Part shown: piece by piece, positions 6,976 through 13,861 of the stretch
Layout: each line of letters begins with the position of its first letter
Numbering within the stretch: the first letter of the stretch is position 1
Assembly (NCBI GenBank): GCA_947036475.1
Contig: CAMQRG010000028.1
Coordinates: 1-16,398, forward strand
Length of the DNA stretch: 16,398 bases
Source of the DNA: an uncultured Clostridia bacterium
GTDB lineage: Bacteria; Bacillota; Clostridia; Lachnospirales; Anaerotignaceae
Reading direction: 5' to 3'
Translations under genes and position numbers: made by a program
The notes under the pieces: generated by a model
Database searches by the model: none
Told to the model about the DNA's origin: nothing
What the model saw: the letters and a program-made list of their open reading frames with translations, nothing else

Positions 6976-7058
6976 ATGGCTTGCCTTACGCATATGTATC
7001 TGCTGTCCGGGAACAGCCGCCCCGTTTCCGCCCGCAAAACCTGCCTGCATATTGACAT

Positions 7059-7091
7059 AAAAAACGCGGGGCAGATACAGCCTGCCCCGCG
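7059..7091 (-). terminator. Terminator of the flavodiiron gene
   Basis: Perfect 10-bp GC-rich stem (CGCGGGGCAG at 7065-7074 with CTGCCCCGCG at 7082-7091), followed on the minus strand by six U (7059-7064). Confidence 0.9.
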
Positions 7092-7102
7092 TCGGATATT
7101 CA

Positions 7103-7159
7103 GAACCTATCCGTAAATTATCTGCGCAATCTGCACGTATCTTATTTATGGATAAGTTC
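7103..7159. repeat. 16-bp imperfect inverted repeat after the flavodiiron gene
   Basis: GAACCTATCCGTAAAT (7103-7118) and ATTTATGGATAAGTTC (7144-7159) are inverted copies with two differences, enclosing a 25-nt centre with its own short direct repeat (ATCTGCGCA/ATCTGCACG). It lies between the stop codon and the terminator. It may be a 3' stabilising hairpin or a small palindromic repeat element. Confidence 0.45.
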
Positions 7160-7172
7160 TTATTTCAGCGGC

Positions 7173-9698
7173 TTAGAAAATTTCTTTGAACGTCTTCTGC
7201 GCCTTAATTGCTTCGGATACGGTTGCCATTTTGGACGTATCACCCAGAAGGATTGCACCGCAGACTACGTTGTTTACGAAATAATATTTTTCCAACGTGC
7301 TCTTTTTGTCATCACGGATTTCCATGATTTTATACTGCGCATCGAGCTTTGTGCCAACATCGCCGATTGCGAAAAGCGCAGTATTGATGCCGTGGAATGT
7401 CATGCCCTGTGTTTCAGGACGGTAAGGCAGAGCCTCGCCCGCCGCGTTCGCGCCCGCAATGCGGCCCATTTCAGATGCAACAGGCCAGATAGCGATATTT
7501 GCGCCATTGAACTGCGCACAGTCGCCGCAGGCATAAATGCCCTCTACGCCGGTTTCCATCTTTTCATTCACGACAACGGCACGTTCCGTAATCAGGCCGG
7601 CCGTTTCCGCAACAGCAATATTTGCACGTACGCCTGTGGAAATGATAACCAAATCGGCAGGGATTTTTTCGCCGCCCTCCAGCAGTACGCCGTCTACATG
7701 GCCGTTTCCGGCGATTTCAGCGATTTTCACGCCTGTTTTTATGGTTATGCCGTTCTTCGCGGCAATTCCAATCAGGAGATTCGCTGTTTCCGCGTCAACC
7801 TTGCCTGCCATAGGCACAGGCGCGCCTTCCAGCACCGTTACGTCCAGTTTTTCTCTGCGCAGTTCCCACGCCGCTTCCAGACCAAGCACGCCGCCGCCGA
7901 TAACAACCGCGTTCTTTGCGCCTTCTGCAAAACCGCGTACCTTCATAACATCGGCAATCGTGCGGACAGGCGTAACCTCAGGCAGTTCCTTGCCTTTAAT
8001 AGGAGGTACAAAGCTGTAAGAGCCAAGCGCGTAGATACATTTGTCATACGGATAAGCCGTACCGTCTGCCAGAACAACTTCTTTCTTACCTGCATCAATC
8101 TGCTCCACTTTGCTGCCCAGCAGAAGCGTTACGTTGTTTTCTTTATACCATTCTTCGTCTACGCTTGCAATCGCGCCATTGCATACCGCGCCAAACATGT
8201 TCTTTGTCAACATCGGGCGGTCATAAGGCAGTTCGGTTTCTTCGGAAATCATGGTAACTGTTGCTGTTGCATTGCGCTGGCGAATCGCTTTCGCCGCATT
8301 CAATGCTGCCGTACCGCCGCCAAGGATAACGAATTTCTCCATCGTATCCATGCGGAAACCTGTATCCTGAGAATCCACAGGAACGAAATTTTCACGGCCT
8401 ACACCGCAGACGGGGCAGGTATCAATAGAGGAATCAAAAATCTCGCCGCAGACCAGACATTTTACAAGCGTGCTCTTTGCGCTTGCCTTTACGGGCTCGT
8501 CCTTGCGAAGCAGCTTCAGGCCGAAGTTATAGCCAAATTCCACAGCCTCTGTCAGTTCCTTTTCGGAAGGTTTCAGCTTCACCTTGTAACCGTCCACAAC
8601 CTTCATACGCAGCTGTTTCAGGCGTTCCACGATATGGGGCACGCCTTCGCCGCTCCAGCCATAGCTGCCGAACGCGCTGGCAAGCTTGCCGCCGTGTACG
8701 GGCGGGAACATGGAAGTCGTCAGGTCCCAAATAGGCTTGAGGGCTTCACCCAAGATTGTGGGCGTACCGAACAGCAGGCCGTCTGCCGCCGCAATCTGTG
8801 CGGAAACCTCCGCCGCATCCGCCGTTACCATATCATAGGATTTTACATCAATATCGCCTGCCTGACGGATACCTTCTGTAATTTTTTCCGCAAGTTCGGT
8901 CGTGTAGCCGTATGCGCTGACATAAGGAATGACAACAGTAGTCTTTTCATTCTTCGGGATTTTGCACCATTCGTCATAGATGGCAAACAGTTCGTCAATA
9001 TGGCTGTCCAGCACAGGGCCGTGGCCGGGACAAATCATGTCAATATCCAGTGAGCGCACCAGAGCAAGTGCCTTTGTCATATAAGGCTGCTTGAAGGGGC
9101 CGAGGATATTGTCAAAATAATATTTCGTTGCACGCATATAACCTTCTTCATCTGTCACTGTGCTGCGCAGAATGCCCTCATGCGCATAATGGGAACCGAA
9201 GGAATCGCACGTTACAAGGACTTTGTCCTCTACGATATAAGTATACATGGTGTCGGGCCAGTGCAGGTTCGGCAGTACGAAGAATTTCAGCGTTTTATTG
9301 CCAATCTTCATTTCGTCGCCATCTTTTACAGGAATGCTGTAAAAATCGCCGTTGATGATGTTTTTCAAAAAGCCGATAGCAACCGGTGTCGCAATGATTT
9401 TTGCACGGGGATTCTTTTCCAGTACTTTTGCGATGCTGCCCGCATGGTCCGGCTCGGTGTGGTCTACCACAATGTAGTCAATTGTTGTAATATCCAGCGT
9501 TTCGGAAAGCGTTTTTTCATATTCGTCATAAAATTTTGCCTTTGCTGTTTCAAACAGCACGGTTTTGTCACCGCATTTGAGAATATAGGAATTATAGGTC
9601 GTACCAAATTCCGTATACATAATGATGTCGAATACCCTCAAATCCTTGTCCAGTATGCCAGCCCAATAAAGGTCAGGCTTCAGGGAAAATGTTTTCAT
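7173..9698 (-). CDS. Flavodiiron protein fused to rubredoxin-like and NAD(P)H oxidoreductase domains (class F-like)
   Basis: 841-residue, three-module enzyme expected to reduce O2 to water (or NO to N2O) with NAD(P)H in the cytoplasm. Residues about 1-250 are the metallo-beta-lactamase-like diiron domain. Its ligand set is complete: H80-x-E82-x-D84-H85, H146, D165 and H226. About 252-400 is a flavodoxin-like FMN domain (VIPYVSAYGYT, GTPTILGEALKP, SAFGSYGWSGEG). About 411-435 is a compact rubredoxin-like zinc/iron ribbon, C414/C417/C428/C431. About 453-841 is a rubredoxin-reductase-like FAD/NAD module (VILGGGTAALNAAKAI, VVIGGGVLGLEAAWEL, IYACGDCAQF). The order matches class F flavodiiron proteins, where the fused reductase lets NADH feed the diiron site directly. 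The start is set by AAGGAGGT six bases before the ATG. It is downstream of desulfoferrodoxin on the same strand, with 213 bp of repeat-rich DNA between them. The short cysteine spacing is unlike ordinary rubredoxin. Confidence 0.94.
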   Translation of the reverse strand: MKTFSLKPDLYWAGILDKDLRVFDIIMYTEFGTTYNSYILKCGDKTVLFETAKAKFYDEYEKTLSETLDITTIDYIVVDHTEPDHAGSIAKVLEKNPRAKIIATPVAIGFLKNIINGDFYSIPVKDGDEMKIGNKTLKFFVLPNLHWPDTMYTYIVEDKVLVTCDSFGSHYAHEGILRSTVTDEEGYMRATKYYFDNILGPFKQPYMTKALALVRSLDIDMICPGHGPVLDSHIDELFAIYDEWCKIPKNEKTTVVIPYVSAYGYTTELAEKITEGIRQAGDIDVKSYDMVTADAAEVSAQIAAADGLLFGTPTILGEALKPIWDLTTSMFPPVHGGKLASAFGSYGWSGEGVPHIVERLKQLRMKVVDGYKVKLKPSEKELTEAVEFGYNFGLKLLRKDEPVKASAKSTLVKCLVCGEIFDSSIDTCPVCGVGRENFVPVDSQDTGFRMDTMEKFVILGGGTAALNAAKAIRQRNATATVTMISEETELPYDRPMLTKNMFGAVCNGAIASVDEEWYKENNVTLLLGSKVEQIDAGKKEVVLADGTAYPYDKCIYALGSYSFVPPIKGKELPEVTPVRTIADVMKVRGFAEGAKNAVVIGGGVLGLEAAWELRREKLDVTVLEGAPVPMAGKVDAETANLLIGIAAKNGITIKTGVKIAEIAGNGHVDGVLLEGGEKIPADLVIISTGVRANIAVAETAGLITERAVVVNEKMETGVEGIYACGDCAQFNGANIAIWPVASEMGRIAGANAAGEALPYRPETQGMTFHGINTALFAIGDVGTKLDAQYKIMEIRDDKKSTLEKYYFVNNVVCGAILLGDTSKMATVSEAIKAQKTFKEIF

Positions 9699-9732
9699 GA
9701 AATTACCTCCTTGATATTTTTAGATTTATAAA

Positions 9733-9900
9733 ACCCTGAAGGCTTCGCCTTCAAACTCCCGCAGGGGATTTTGTCCTCTGCCCCTTTTCAGCAGCGCTTC
9801 TGTGCGGCTGTAGAAAACAGTTTTTCTCGCAAAACAGCGTCCTGCGGTAATCAGGAGCCAGAGCATAACACCCCGGCGGGGTGCGGGGCAGAGCCCCGCA
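9733..9900. repeat. Palindrome-rich intergenic repeat cluster (REP-like)
   Basis: Several hairpins are packed between the desulfoferrodoxin and flavodiiron genes. TGAAGGC/GCCTTCA lies at 9737-9753, inside CCCTG/CAGGG (9734-9738 with 9762-9766). CACCCC/GGGGTG is at 9869-9883. TGCGGGGC/GCCCCGCA is at 9882-9900 with a 3-nt loop. The section between the hairpins has no convincing gene; a 60-codon minus-strand frame there is driven by the repeat sequence. Such GC-rich palindromes are typical of dispersed extragenic repeats, but copy number cannot be judged here. The hairpin at 9882-9900 begins 11 bases after the desulfoferrodoxin stop and has no T-run, so it may stabilise that mRNA rather than terminate it. 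Confidence 0.5.
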
Positions 9901-9911
9901 GTTTTCACCTT

Positions 9912-10295
9912 TTACAACTCTTTCTTCCAAAGCCCATGCAGATTACAGTATTCGTAAACCGCAACGGCCTTTTCGCCCTCAGCCAGCGCGAATACAGCCT
10001 CTGGCGCGCCGGTATGCTCCAGATACTTCAGCTGTCCGCCCTGATTGGTTTCCAGATAAATCCACGCAATATGGTGTTCGTCCAGCATAGGGTGATTAAC
10101 ATCGCCTACAACTGCCTTGACCGTATTCCCCGATACGCTGGCAACAGGTACATGCTTTTCAGAAGCGCCGTCGGAAGTATTGGCAGTCATTTCCTTCATC
10201 TTTTCACCGCAGCAGACGACAGGCACGCCTTTGTCCTCCACCATTACAATGATGTTCTTGCAGTGTTCACATTTGAAAAACCTGGGTGTTTTCAT
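9912..10295 (-). CDS. dfx: Desulfoferrodoxin / superoxide reductase (2Fe type)
   Basis: Reduces superoxide to hydrogen peroxide without releasing O2, a cytoplasmic defence of anaerobes. The product has 127 residues. The N-terminal desulforedoxin-type Fe(Cys)4 centre is C9-x2-C12 plus C28-C29. The catalytic Fe(His)4Cys centre is H48 (in the characteristic E46-K47-H48-V-P motif), H68 and H74 (NHPMLDEHH), C117 and H120 (YCNLHGLW). All expected ligands and the substrate-guiding Glu and Lys are present. The ATG at 10295 is chosen because AGGAGG lies about nine bases upstream and the protein then begins like the family (MKTPRFFKCEHC). A longer frame to 10391 adds 32 unrelated residues. It lies upstream of the flavodiiron gene and divergent from a Crp/Fnr regulator. 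Electrons probably come from rubredoxin-like carriers. Confidence 0.96.
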   Translation of the reverse strand: MKTPRFFKCEHCKNIIVMVEDKGVPVVCCGEKMKEMTANTSDGASEKHVPVASVSGNTVKAVVGDVNHPMLDEHHIAWIYLETNQGGQLKYLEHTGAPEAVFALAEGEKAVAVYEYCNLHGLWKKEL

Positions 10296-10347
10296 CTTTG
10301 TATCCTCCTTCATTTCGTTTTGAATATCCCACATGATGCAGATATAT

Positions 10348-10359
10348 CCGCAAAAGCAA
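10348..10359. promoter_or_regulatory. Degenerate TTGC-N4-GCAA-like site upstream of dfx
   Basis: On the minus strand TTGC-TTTT-GCGG resembles the TTGC-N4-GCAA core of the palindrome upstream of the regulator gene (10488-10503), with two changes in one arm. It lies 53 bases before the dfx ATG. Weak, recorded only because the two genes are divergent. Confidence 0.2.
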
Positions 10360-10441
10360 TTGGTTTTTACGGTGTTATCATATTTTTCCAAAAAGACGCA
10401 GTTCTATTCTATATTTCAATGAGCAAACATCTCTTTTTTCT

Positions 10442-10470
10442 TTGACTTCTTTTTTTATTTATGATACCAT
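10442..10470 (+). promoter_or_regulatory. Probable promoter of the Crp/Fnr gene
   Basis: TTGACT (10442-10447), 17-bp spacer, TACCAT (10465-10470). The -10 is a modest match, consistent with a regulated promoter. The predicted start is near 10477, just before the 10488-10503 palindrome. Confidence 0.5.
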
Positions 10471-10487
10471 GGACTTGCAAAAAACCA

Positions 10488-10503
10488 TGTTGCAAATGCA
10501 ACA
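10488..10503. promoter_or_regulatory. Palindromic operator upstream of the Crp/Fnr gene
   Basis: TGTTGC-AAAT-GCAACA is a perfect 6-4-6 inverted repeat between the predicted promoter and the ribosome binding site. Its geometry resembles Crp/Fnr-family operators. A further TTGCAA lies just upstream at 10475-10480. Binding here would block transcription, suggesting autorepression. Confidence 0.5.
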
Positions 10504-10517
10504 ATCCGGAGGATTTT

Positions 10518-11162
10518 ATGGAAAATTTAAGCAAAACCGAACTTTTTTCTGGAATTTCTGACGAAGATATTAAGGAAATGCTTGTCTGCTTTCAAAGTTT
10601 TCAAAAAAATTACAAAGAAAAAGAAACGATTTCTATACACAATTCTTTCGGGGATTACATCGGGCTCCTGCTTGAGGGCTGCATTTCCATCAGCCGTATC
10701 CGCATGGACGGCTCTCTGGATATGCTGGAATATATTGAGGATTCCGGTATTTTTGGCGATGTTTTCACATTCGGCAATCAGGAGGACGCCATCCTTGTGC
10801 TTTGCGAACAGGACTGCCGGGTACTTTTTATCGAAAAACACCATATCATAAAACGCTGCCCGAACGCCTGCCTCCATCATTCTAAACTGGTGGAAAATCT
10901 TATGCACCTGATGGCGGGAAAAGTCATGCGGTTGACAGAAAAAGTAGATATCCTCAGCCACCGCTCAATCCGCGGAAAACTTCTGTGCTATTTTCGTATA
11001 CTAAGCGCACAGGCTGGCTCCCCTGTCTTTCCGCTGCCATTTTCGTTGATGGCTCTGGCAAACTTCCTTTGCGTTGACCGCAGCGCAATGATGCGGGAAC
11101 TCAAAAAAATGAAGGAAGATGGGCTTTTGGAAAGAAACGGAAAGATGATGCGGCTGTTGTAA
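10518..11162 (+). CDS. Crp/Fnr-family transcriptional regulator
   Basis: 214-residue regulator. About residues 8-125 form the cyclic-nucleotide-binding-type beta-roll (IGLLLEGCISISRIRMDGS, then DSGIFGDVFTFG). A dimer helix follows (about 125-160), then a C-terminal winged helix-turn-helix (about 170-214, with MALANFLCVDRSAMMRELKK as the recognition region). Eight cysteines are scattered (24, 55, 96, 100, 114, 118, 157, 185). None forms the N-terminal cluster of classical FNR, so the signal (redox, NO, heme or small molecule) is open. The ATG at 10518 is preceded by GGAGG; an upstream in-frame ATG at 10461 lies within the predicted promoter and is rejected. It is divergent from desulfoferrodoxin with about 220 bp between the start codons, the usual arrangement of a regulator and its targets. 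I infer that it controls the oxygen-defence genes and itself. Confidence 0.9.
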   Translation: MENLSKTELFSGISDEDIKEMLVCFQSFQKNYKEKETISIHNSFGDYIGLLLEGCISISRIRMDGSLDMLEYIEDSGIFGDVFTFGNQEDAILVLCEQDCRVLFIEKHHIIKRCPNACLHHSKLVENLMHLMAGKVMRLTEKVDILSHRSIRGKLLCYFRILSAQAGSPVFPLPFSLMALANFLCVDRSAMMRELKKMKEDGLLERNGKMMRLL

Positions 11163-11163
11163 A

Positions 11164-11195
11164 AGAAAAGCCCTTGGAAGGGCTTTTCTTTTCGT
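11164..11195 (+). terminator. Terminator of the Crp/Fnr gene
   Basis: AGAAAAGCCC (11164-11173) pairs perfectly with GGGCTTTTCT (11180-11189) around a TTGGAA loop, and the right arm continues into a T-rich tail. It starts directly after the stop codon. The A-rich left flank may also serve the minus strand. Confidence 0.9.
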
Positions 11196-11207
11196 GCTGC
11201 ATTTTGT

Positions 11208-11366
11208 TCATTTGCTTTTTTGCAGATATTTTTCACGTGTAGCCAGTCCGCCCCGAATATGGCGTTCCGCCTTGTTGACCTCTAAAACCCTGCGGACGGA
11301 TTTCGCAAGTTCCGGATCAATGCTTTCTACCCTGTCGGTAATATCCTTGTGTTTCGTTGTTACGAA
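11208..11366 (-). pseudogene. 3' fragment of a gene cut by the recombinase element
   Basis: On the minus strand one frame reads 52 residues ending in a TGA at 11208-11210, including DITDRVESIDPELAKSV and NKAERHIRGGLATREKYL. It has the look of real protein sequence but no start codon with a ribosome binding site, and is closed upstream by a stop at 11367-11369. The end of the serine recombinase gene overlaps it in another frame (11317-11366). The simplest reading is the C-terminal remnant of a gene whose front part was separated when the recombinase-bearing element inserted. I do not recognise the parent family, and a genuine short ORF is not excluded. Confidence 0.5.
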
Positions 11367-12882
11367 TTAGAACGGTTTCGTCCAAGCCCAAATCACCAAG
11401 CAGACGTAAGTAAATATCCACATTCCCATCTTTATCCACTTCGATTTTCTGGATAATGCGTTTTAATTGGGTGTTGGTCATCTGGTGTACATCTGTTATA
11501 TTTTCTATTTCACTGAAAGTTCGTGAGAGGATACCTTCCAGCTGTTCCCCCTTCGTCAGCTGGTAAGAAACCATTTTCAGCTCATTTTCCAGCCGCTCGA
11601 TTTCCTGCCGCGCCCCGCCAATTTTCTCGTTGAGTTCCTCACGGGAAATCAGGTCATCGGCATATAAATCCATGTATTTCTGCCGGGTCTTTTGCAGCTT
11701 CGCCAGCTGGGCGGAAAGCTCCTTTTCATAGTTGACATTTTCATCTTTTGCCCTGTATACCCGCTGAAACTCATTTACGACATACTGTTTTACATTCTTT
11801 TTGGATTGCAGGAGCTCAGAAAAATAGGACTGCAATGCCGCAATCAGTTCATTTTCGTCCAGCGTTACGGCGTTCGGACAGTTGTCCGCGCCATGCCCGT
11901 TATGCCCCGAGCAGACCCAGCGGACATAGGTATTCTTGTAAGTGCGGACGATGCGCCGGAACGACCAGCCGCATTCCTTGCACTTAATCAGGGTAGAAAA
12001 CAGGTACTTGTTGCTTTGGCGTTCCTTGTCCACCTTGAATGCCCTGCCCCTGCTTTTCATAATTTGCTGTGCCTGCTCAAAGATTTCCGGCTCGATGATG
12101 CGCAGTTCGGGCTTGTCCACCACCAGCCACTCAGACTCGTCCTTCTCGGTGCGCTGGCCGGTCAGGAAATCCGTAACCTCCTGCTTGCCGTTAATGACTT
12201 TCCCTGCGTAAAGCTCATTGCTTAATATGCGGCAGACCGCATTCTGGCTCCATTGGCAGTTGCGCTTGGTGCGGGTTCCCTGCTCGTTCAGCATATTGGC
12301 AATTCTTGCGGAGCCATAGCCCTCGTCGATGTACCAGCGGTAAATCTGCCGGATTACGGCGGCTTCCTCCCCATTGATGGCAAGGGTAAAATAGTCGCCA
12401 ATGGTCTTGTCATAGCCGTAAACGATGTTGGGGACACGGCCTTTTTCGGCGTTCATCTTCTTCCCAAACTTCACCCGCTTGGAGGTGTTCGCGCTCTCCT
12501 CCTGCGCCAGCGCGCCGAACATCGTCAGCACAAATTCGCTGTTGCCCATGTTTGTCATGTTGGCGGTCAGGAATTGTGTTTCAATGCCAAGGGCTTTCAG
12601 CTTGCGGACGTTTTGTAGTAAATCAACCGTGTTCCGCGCGAAACGGGAAATATCTTTGACAAGCACAGTGTCAAACAGCCCATGCTCGGCATCTGCCATC
12701 ATACGCCGGAACTCCGTGCGGTTTTTCGTCTTTGTGCCGGAAATCCCTTCATCGGCATAGAGCCGTACCAGGGTGCCTCCGGTGCGTTTGATGTATTCTG
12801 TAAAAAATTCTTTCTGCGCCTCCAGACTGTTCAGCTGGTCGGCCTTGTCCGTGGAAACACGGCAGTAAGCGGCAATGTTCAT
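11317..12882 (-). CDS. Large serine recombinase (TnpX-like)
   Basis: Site-specific recombinase of the large serine family, 521 residues, expected to integrate and excise the element to its right. The N-terminal resolvase domain begins MNIAAYCRVST with catalytic Ser10 and continues with YADEGISGT and DTVLVKDISRFARN (71-84). The middle recombinase domain includes GYGSARIANMLNEQG (188-202). A zinc-ribbon domain has Cys at 301, 304, 324 and 335. A coiled-coil motif covers about 385-450. This matches a full-length TnpX or phage-type integrase. The ATG at 12882 follows GAGAGGTGG, and a promoter lies at 12927-12955. The last residues (about NETQGYYRQGRKH) read across the putative junction into flanking DNA, overlapping a gene fragment in another frame. 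Large serine recombinase genes usually lie at one end of their element, and here it is the left end. Confidence 0.95.
   Translation of the reverse strand: MNIAAYCRVSTDKADQLNSLEAQKEFFTEYIKRTGGTLVRLYADEGISGTKTKNRTEFRRMMADAEHGLFDTVLVKDISRFARNTVDLLQNVRKLKALGIETQFLTANMTNMGNSEFVLTMFGALAQEESANTSKRVKFGKKMNAEKGRVPNIVYGYDKTIGDYFTLAINGEEAAVIRQIYRWYIDEGYGSARIANMLNEQGTRTKRNCQWSQNAVCRILSNELYAGKVINGKQEVTDFLTGQRTEKDESEWLVVDKPELRIIEPEIFEQAQQIMKSRGRAFKVDKERQSNKYLFSTLIKCKECGWSFRRIVRTYKNTYVRWVCSGHNGHGADNCPNAVTLDENELIAALQSYFSELLQSKKNVKQYVVNEFQRVYRAKDENVNYEKELSAQLAKLQKTRQKYMDLYADDLISREELNEKIGGARQEIERLENELKMVSYQLTKGEQLEGILSRTFSEIENITDVHQMTNTQLKRIIQKIEVDKDGNVDIYLRLLGDLGLDETVLIRNNETQGYYRQGRKH
11353..11366. other. Candidate attachment-site core of the serine recombinase element
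   Basis: TTCGT-TGTT-ACGAA is a perfect short inverted repeat at the point where the recombinase frame and the flanking gene-fragment frame meet. Serine recombinase sites are short and often imperfectly palindromic around a crossover dinucleotide. The exact dinucleotide cannot be chosen from one junction. Confidence 0.35.
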
Positions 12883-12926
12883 AATACCACCTCTCTATAT
12901 TATTCTCATCATTCTGTAACGTCTGC

Positions 12927-12955
12927 ATTATATCATATAACGATTTTGAGCGCAA
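12927..12955 (-). promoter_or_regulatory. Promoter of the serine recombinase gene
   Basis: On the minus strand, -35 TTGCGC (12950-12955), 17-bp spacer, perfect -10 TATAAT (12927-12932). It starts immediately after the terminator at 12957-13002, so the recombinase appears to be transcribed separately from the genes behind it. Confidence 0.7.
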
Positions 12956-12956
12956 T

Positions 12957-13002
12957 CAAAAAGCGCAAAGCCTTGATTGTAAATTGGACTCTGCGCTTTT
13001 TG
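12957..13002 (-). terminator. Bidirectional terminator upstream of the recombinase gene
   Basis: CAAAAAGCGCA (12957-12967) pairs perfectly with TGCGCTTTTTG (12992-13002) around a 24-nt loop. Each arm supplies a T-run for one direction. It would end the minus-strand transcript of the 66-aa, ribbon-helix-helix and ATPase genes. Confidence 0.75.
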
Positions 13003-13018
13003 GATTGTTCGATTCCCC

Positions 13019-13035
13019 TGTAAAATGATTTTACA
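13019..13035. promoter_or_regulatory. Perfect 17-bp palindrome
   Basis: TGTAAAATGATTTTACA is an 8-1-8 perfect inverted repeat between the terminator and the 66-aa gene, operator-like in size. No promoter is evident directly beside it. Confidence 0.3.
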
Positions 13036-13132
13036 TTGTATCAAATCCCACAGGATTGATGCCGGAATGCCGAAAGCCGCTGTATTTGCAGGTCGGAAAA
13101 ACTTGTCCCGCCATTGGCTTTCCTGCCGGCAT
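13031..13132 (-). CDS. Possible 33-aa ORF
   Basis: ATG at 13132 to a TAA at 13031-13033 encodes 33 residues beginning MPAGKPMAGQVFPTCKYSG and ending in GINPVGFDTM. Only a weak AGAAAGAG precedes it. It lies after the 66-aa gene and ends at the 17-bp palindrome. I do not recognise it, and it may not be translated. Confidence 0.2.
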   Translation of the reverse strand: MPAGKPMAGQVFPTCKYSGFRHSGINPVGFDTM

Positions 13133-13149
13133 ACTCTTTCTGCCGCAAG

Positions 13150-13350
13150 TTAAAACGAAAGTTTCATTCCCTCATCAAGCGTATCCTCCTCCGAGGGCTC
13201 CGCCTCCGATTCCTGCAATGCGGCGGCTTCCCTGATTGCCGCCTGCACCTTTTTCTCATTCGCTTCAATCAATATTCCCAGCAGGTAATCAGCGGCCACG
13301 TTCTCCGGATTGGGATTATGGAACCGATATGTTATCTCTCTCTTTTTCAC
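13150..13350 (-). CDS. Small mobile-element protein, 66 aa, unknown function
   Basis: The frame starts at a GTG (13350), with AAGGAGGT about 12 bases upstream, a rather long spacing but the only good site. The product begins MKKREITYRFHNPNPENVAA, then has a helical segment (DYLLGILIEANEKKVQAAIREAA) and an acidic tail rich in Glu and Asp. I see no catalytic motif or membrane segment. It is the last gene of the minus-strand set ATPase, ribbon-helix-helix protein and this one, before the terminator at 12957-13002. It is probably an accessory protein of the element. No symbol is assigned. Confidence 0.65.
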   Translation of the reverse strand: MKKREITYRFHNPNPENVAADYLLGILIEANEKKVQAAIREAAALQESEAEPSEEDTLDEGMKLSF

Positions 13351-13447
13351 CGTGGAGACCCCACCTCCTTTTTCCCCTTGTCCATTTTTATGAGGAAGGA
13401 ACGGGAAATATTCCCGCCTTCCTGTTTGCCAAAGTGCATATTTGTTG

Positions 13448-13861
13448 TTATTCCCCTCTTTGGAATTTTACGGCGTCCTCCATGCGGATAATGCCGTTGA
13501 GTTTCTTCACGTCGTTCACGCAGCGGATATGTAACCGCCGGAGCGTTTCCTCGTCCATGTCGTTGATGGTCGCCAGCATCTGCTCCAGCTTCGCCATCTC
13601 TACGGCGATTTTAAACAGCAGGCGTGCCAGCCGGTTCTCCGATGTTTTCACCGTCCCGGAAACGCTTTCGTGGATTGCCTGGGCGATGTAATCTGTGTTG
13701 TGTCCCATCGCCAGATGCCCCGTATAGAAATGGATCGCCCGCTCAATGTAATCGCTGCGGCTTGGCAGTTCCTCCTGTACCATGCCCGCATCGCTTTTCA
13801 AAACGGCTTCCTTCGTTAGCCAAACGGTACATCGTTGTTTTTTGTATTCCGTCTGTCCCAT
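13448..13861 (-). CDS. Ribbon-helix-helix-like accessory protein of the mobile element
   Basis: 137-residue protein. Residues about 10-50 (CTVWLTKEAVLKSDAGMV, then SRSDYIERAIHFYTGHL) have the strand-helix-helix pattern and the SRSDYIERAI signature of CopG/MetJ-type DNA-binding proteins. The rest (about 75-137) is helical, with heptad-like hydrophobics (LLFKIAVEMAKLEQML). The ATG at 13861 is chosen because GGAGGAGGG lies just upstream. The same frame stays open to 14326, but that extension is very basic and low in family character. Proteins of this kind next to element replication or transfer genes usually bind an origin or oriT, or act as regulators. The GC-rich hairpins directly upstream (13877-14016) are natural targets. 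A MobC-like role is possible, but no relaxase is in view. Confidence 0.72.
   Translation of the reverse strand: MGQTEYKKQRCTVWLTKEAVLKSDAGMVQEELPSRSDYIERAIHFYTGHLAMGHNTDYIAQAIHESVSGTVKTSENRLARLLFKIAVEMAKLEQMLATINDMDEETLRRLHIRCVNDVKKLNGIIRMEDAVKFQRGE

Noticed and set aside
7392..9053. 553-codon plus-strand ORF opposite the flavodiiron gene
   Set aside because: Antisense shadow; Cys/His/Arg-rich translation typical of reverse reading of a biased gene, no start signal.
9726..9908. 60-codon minus-strand ORF between dfx and the flavodiiron gene
   Set aside because: Consists of palindromic repeat sequence; no credible ribosome binding site.
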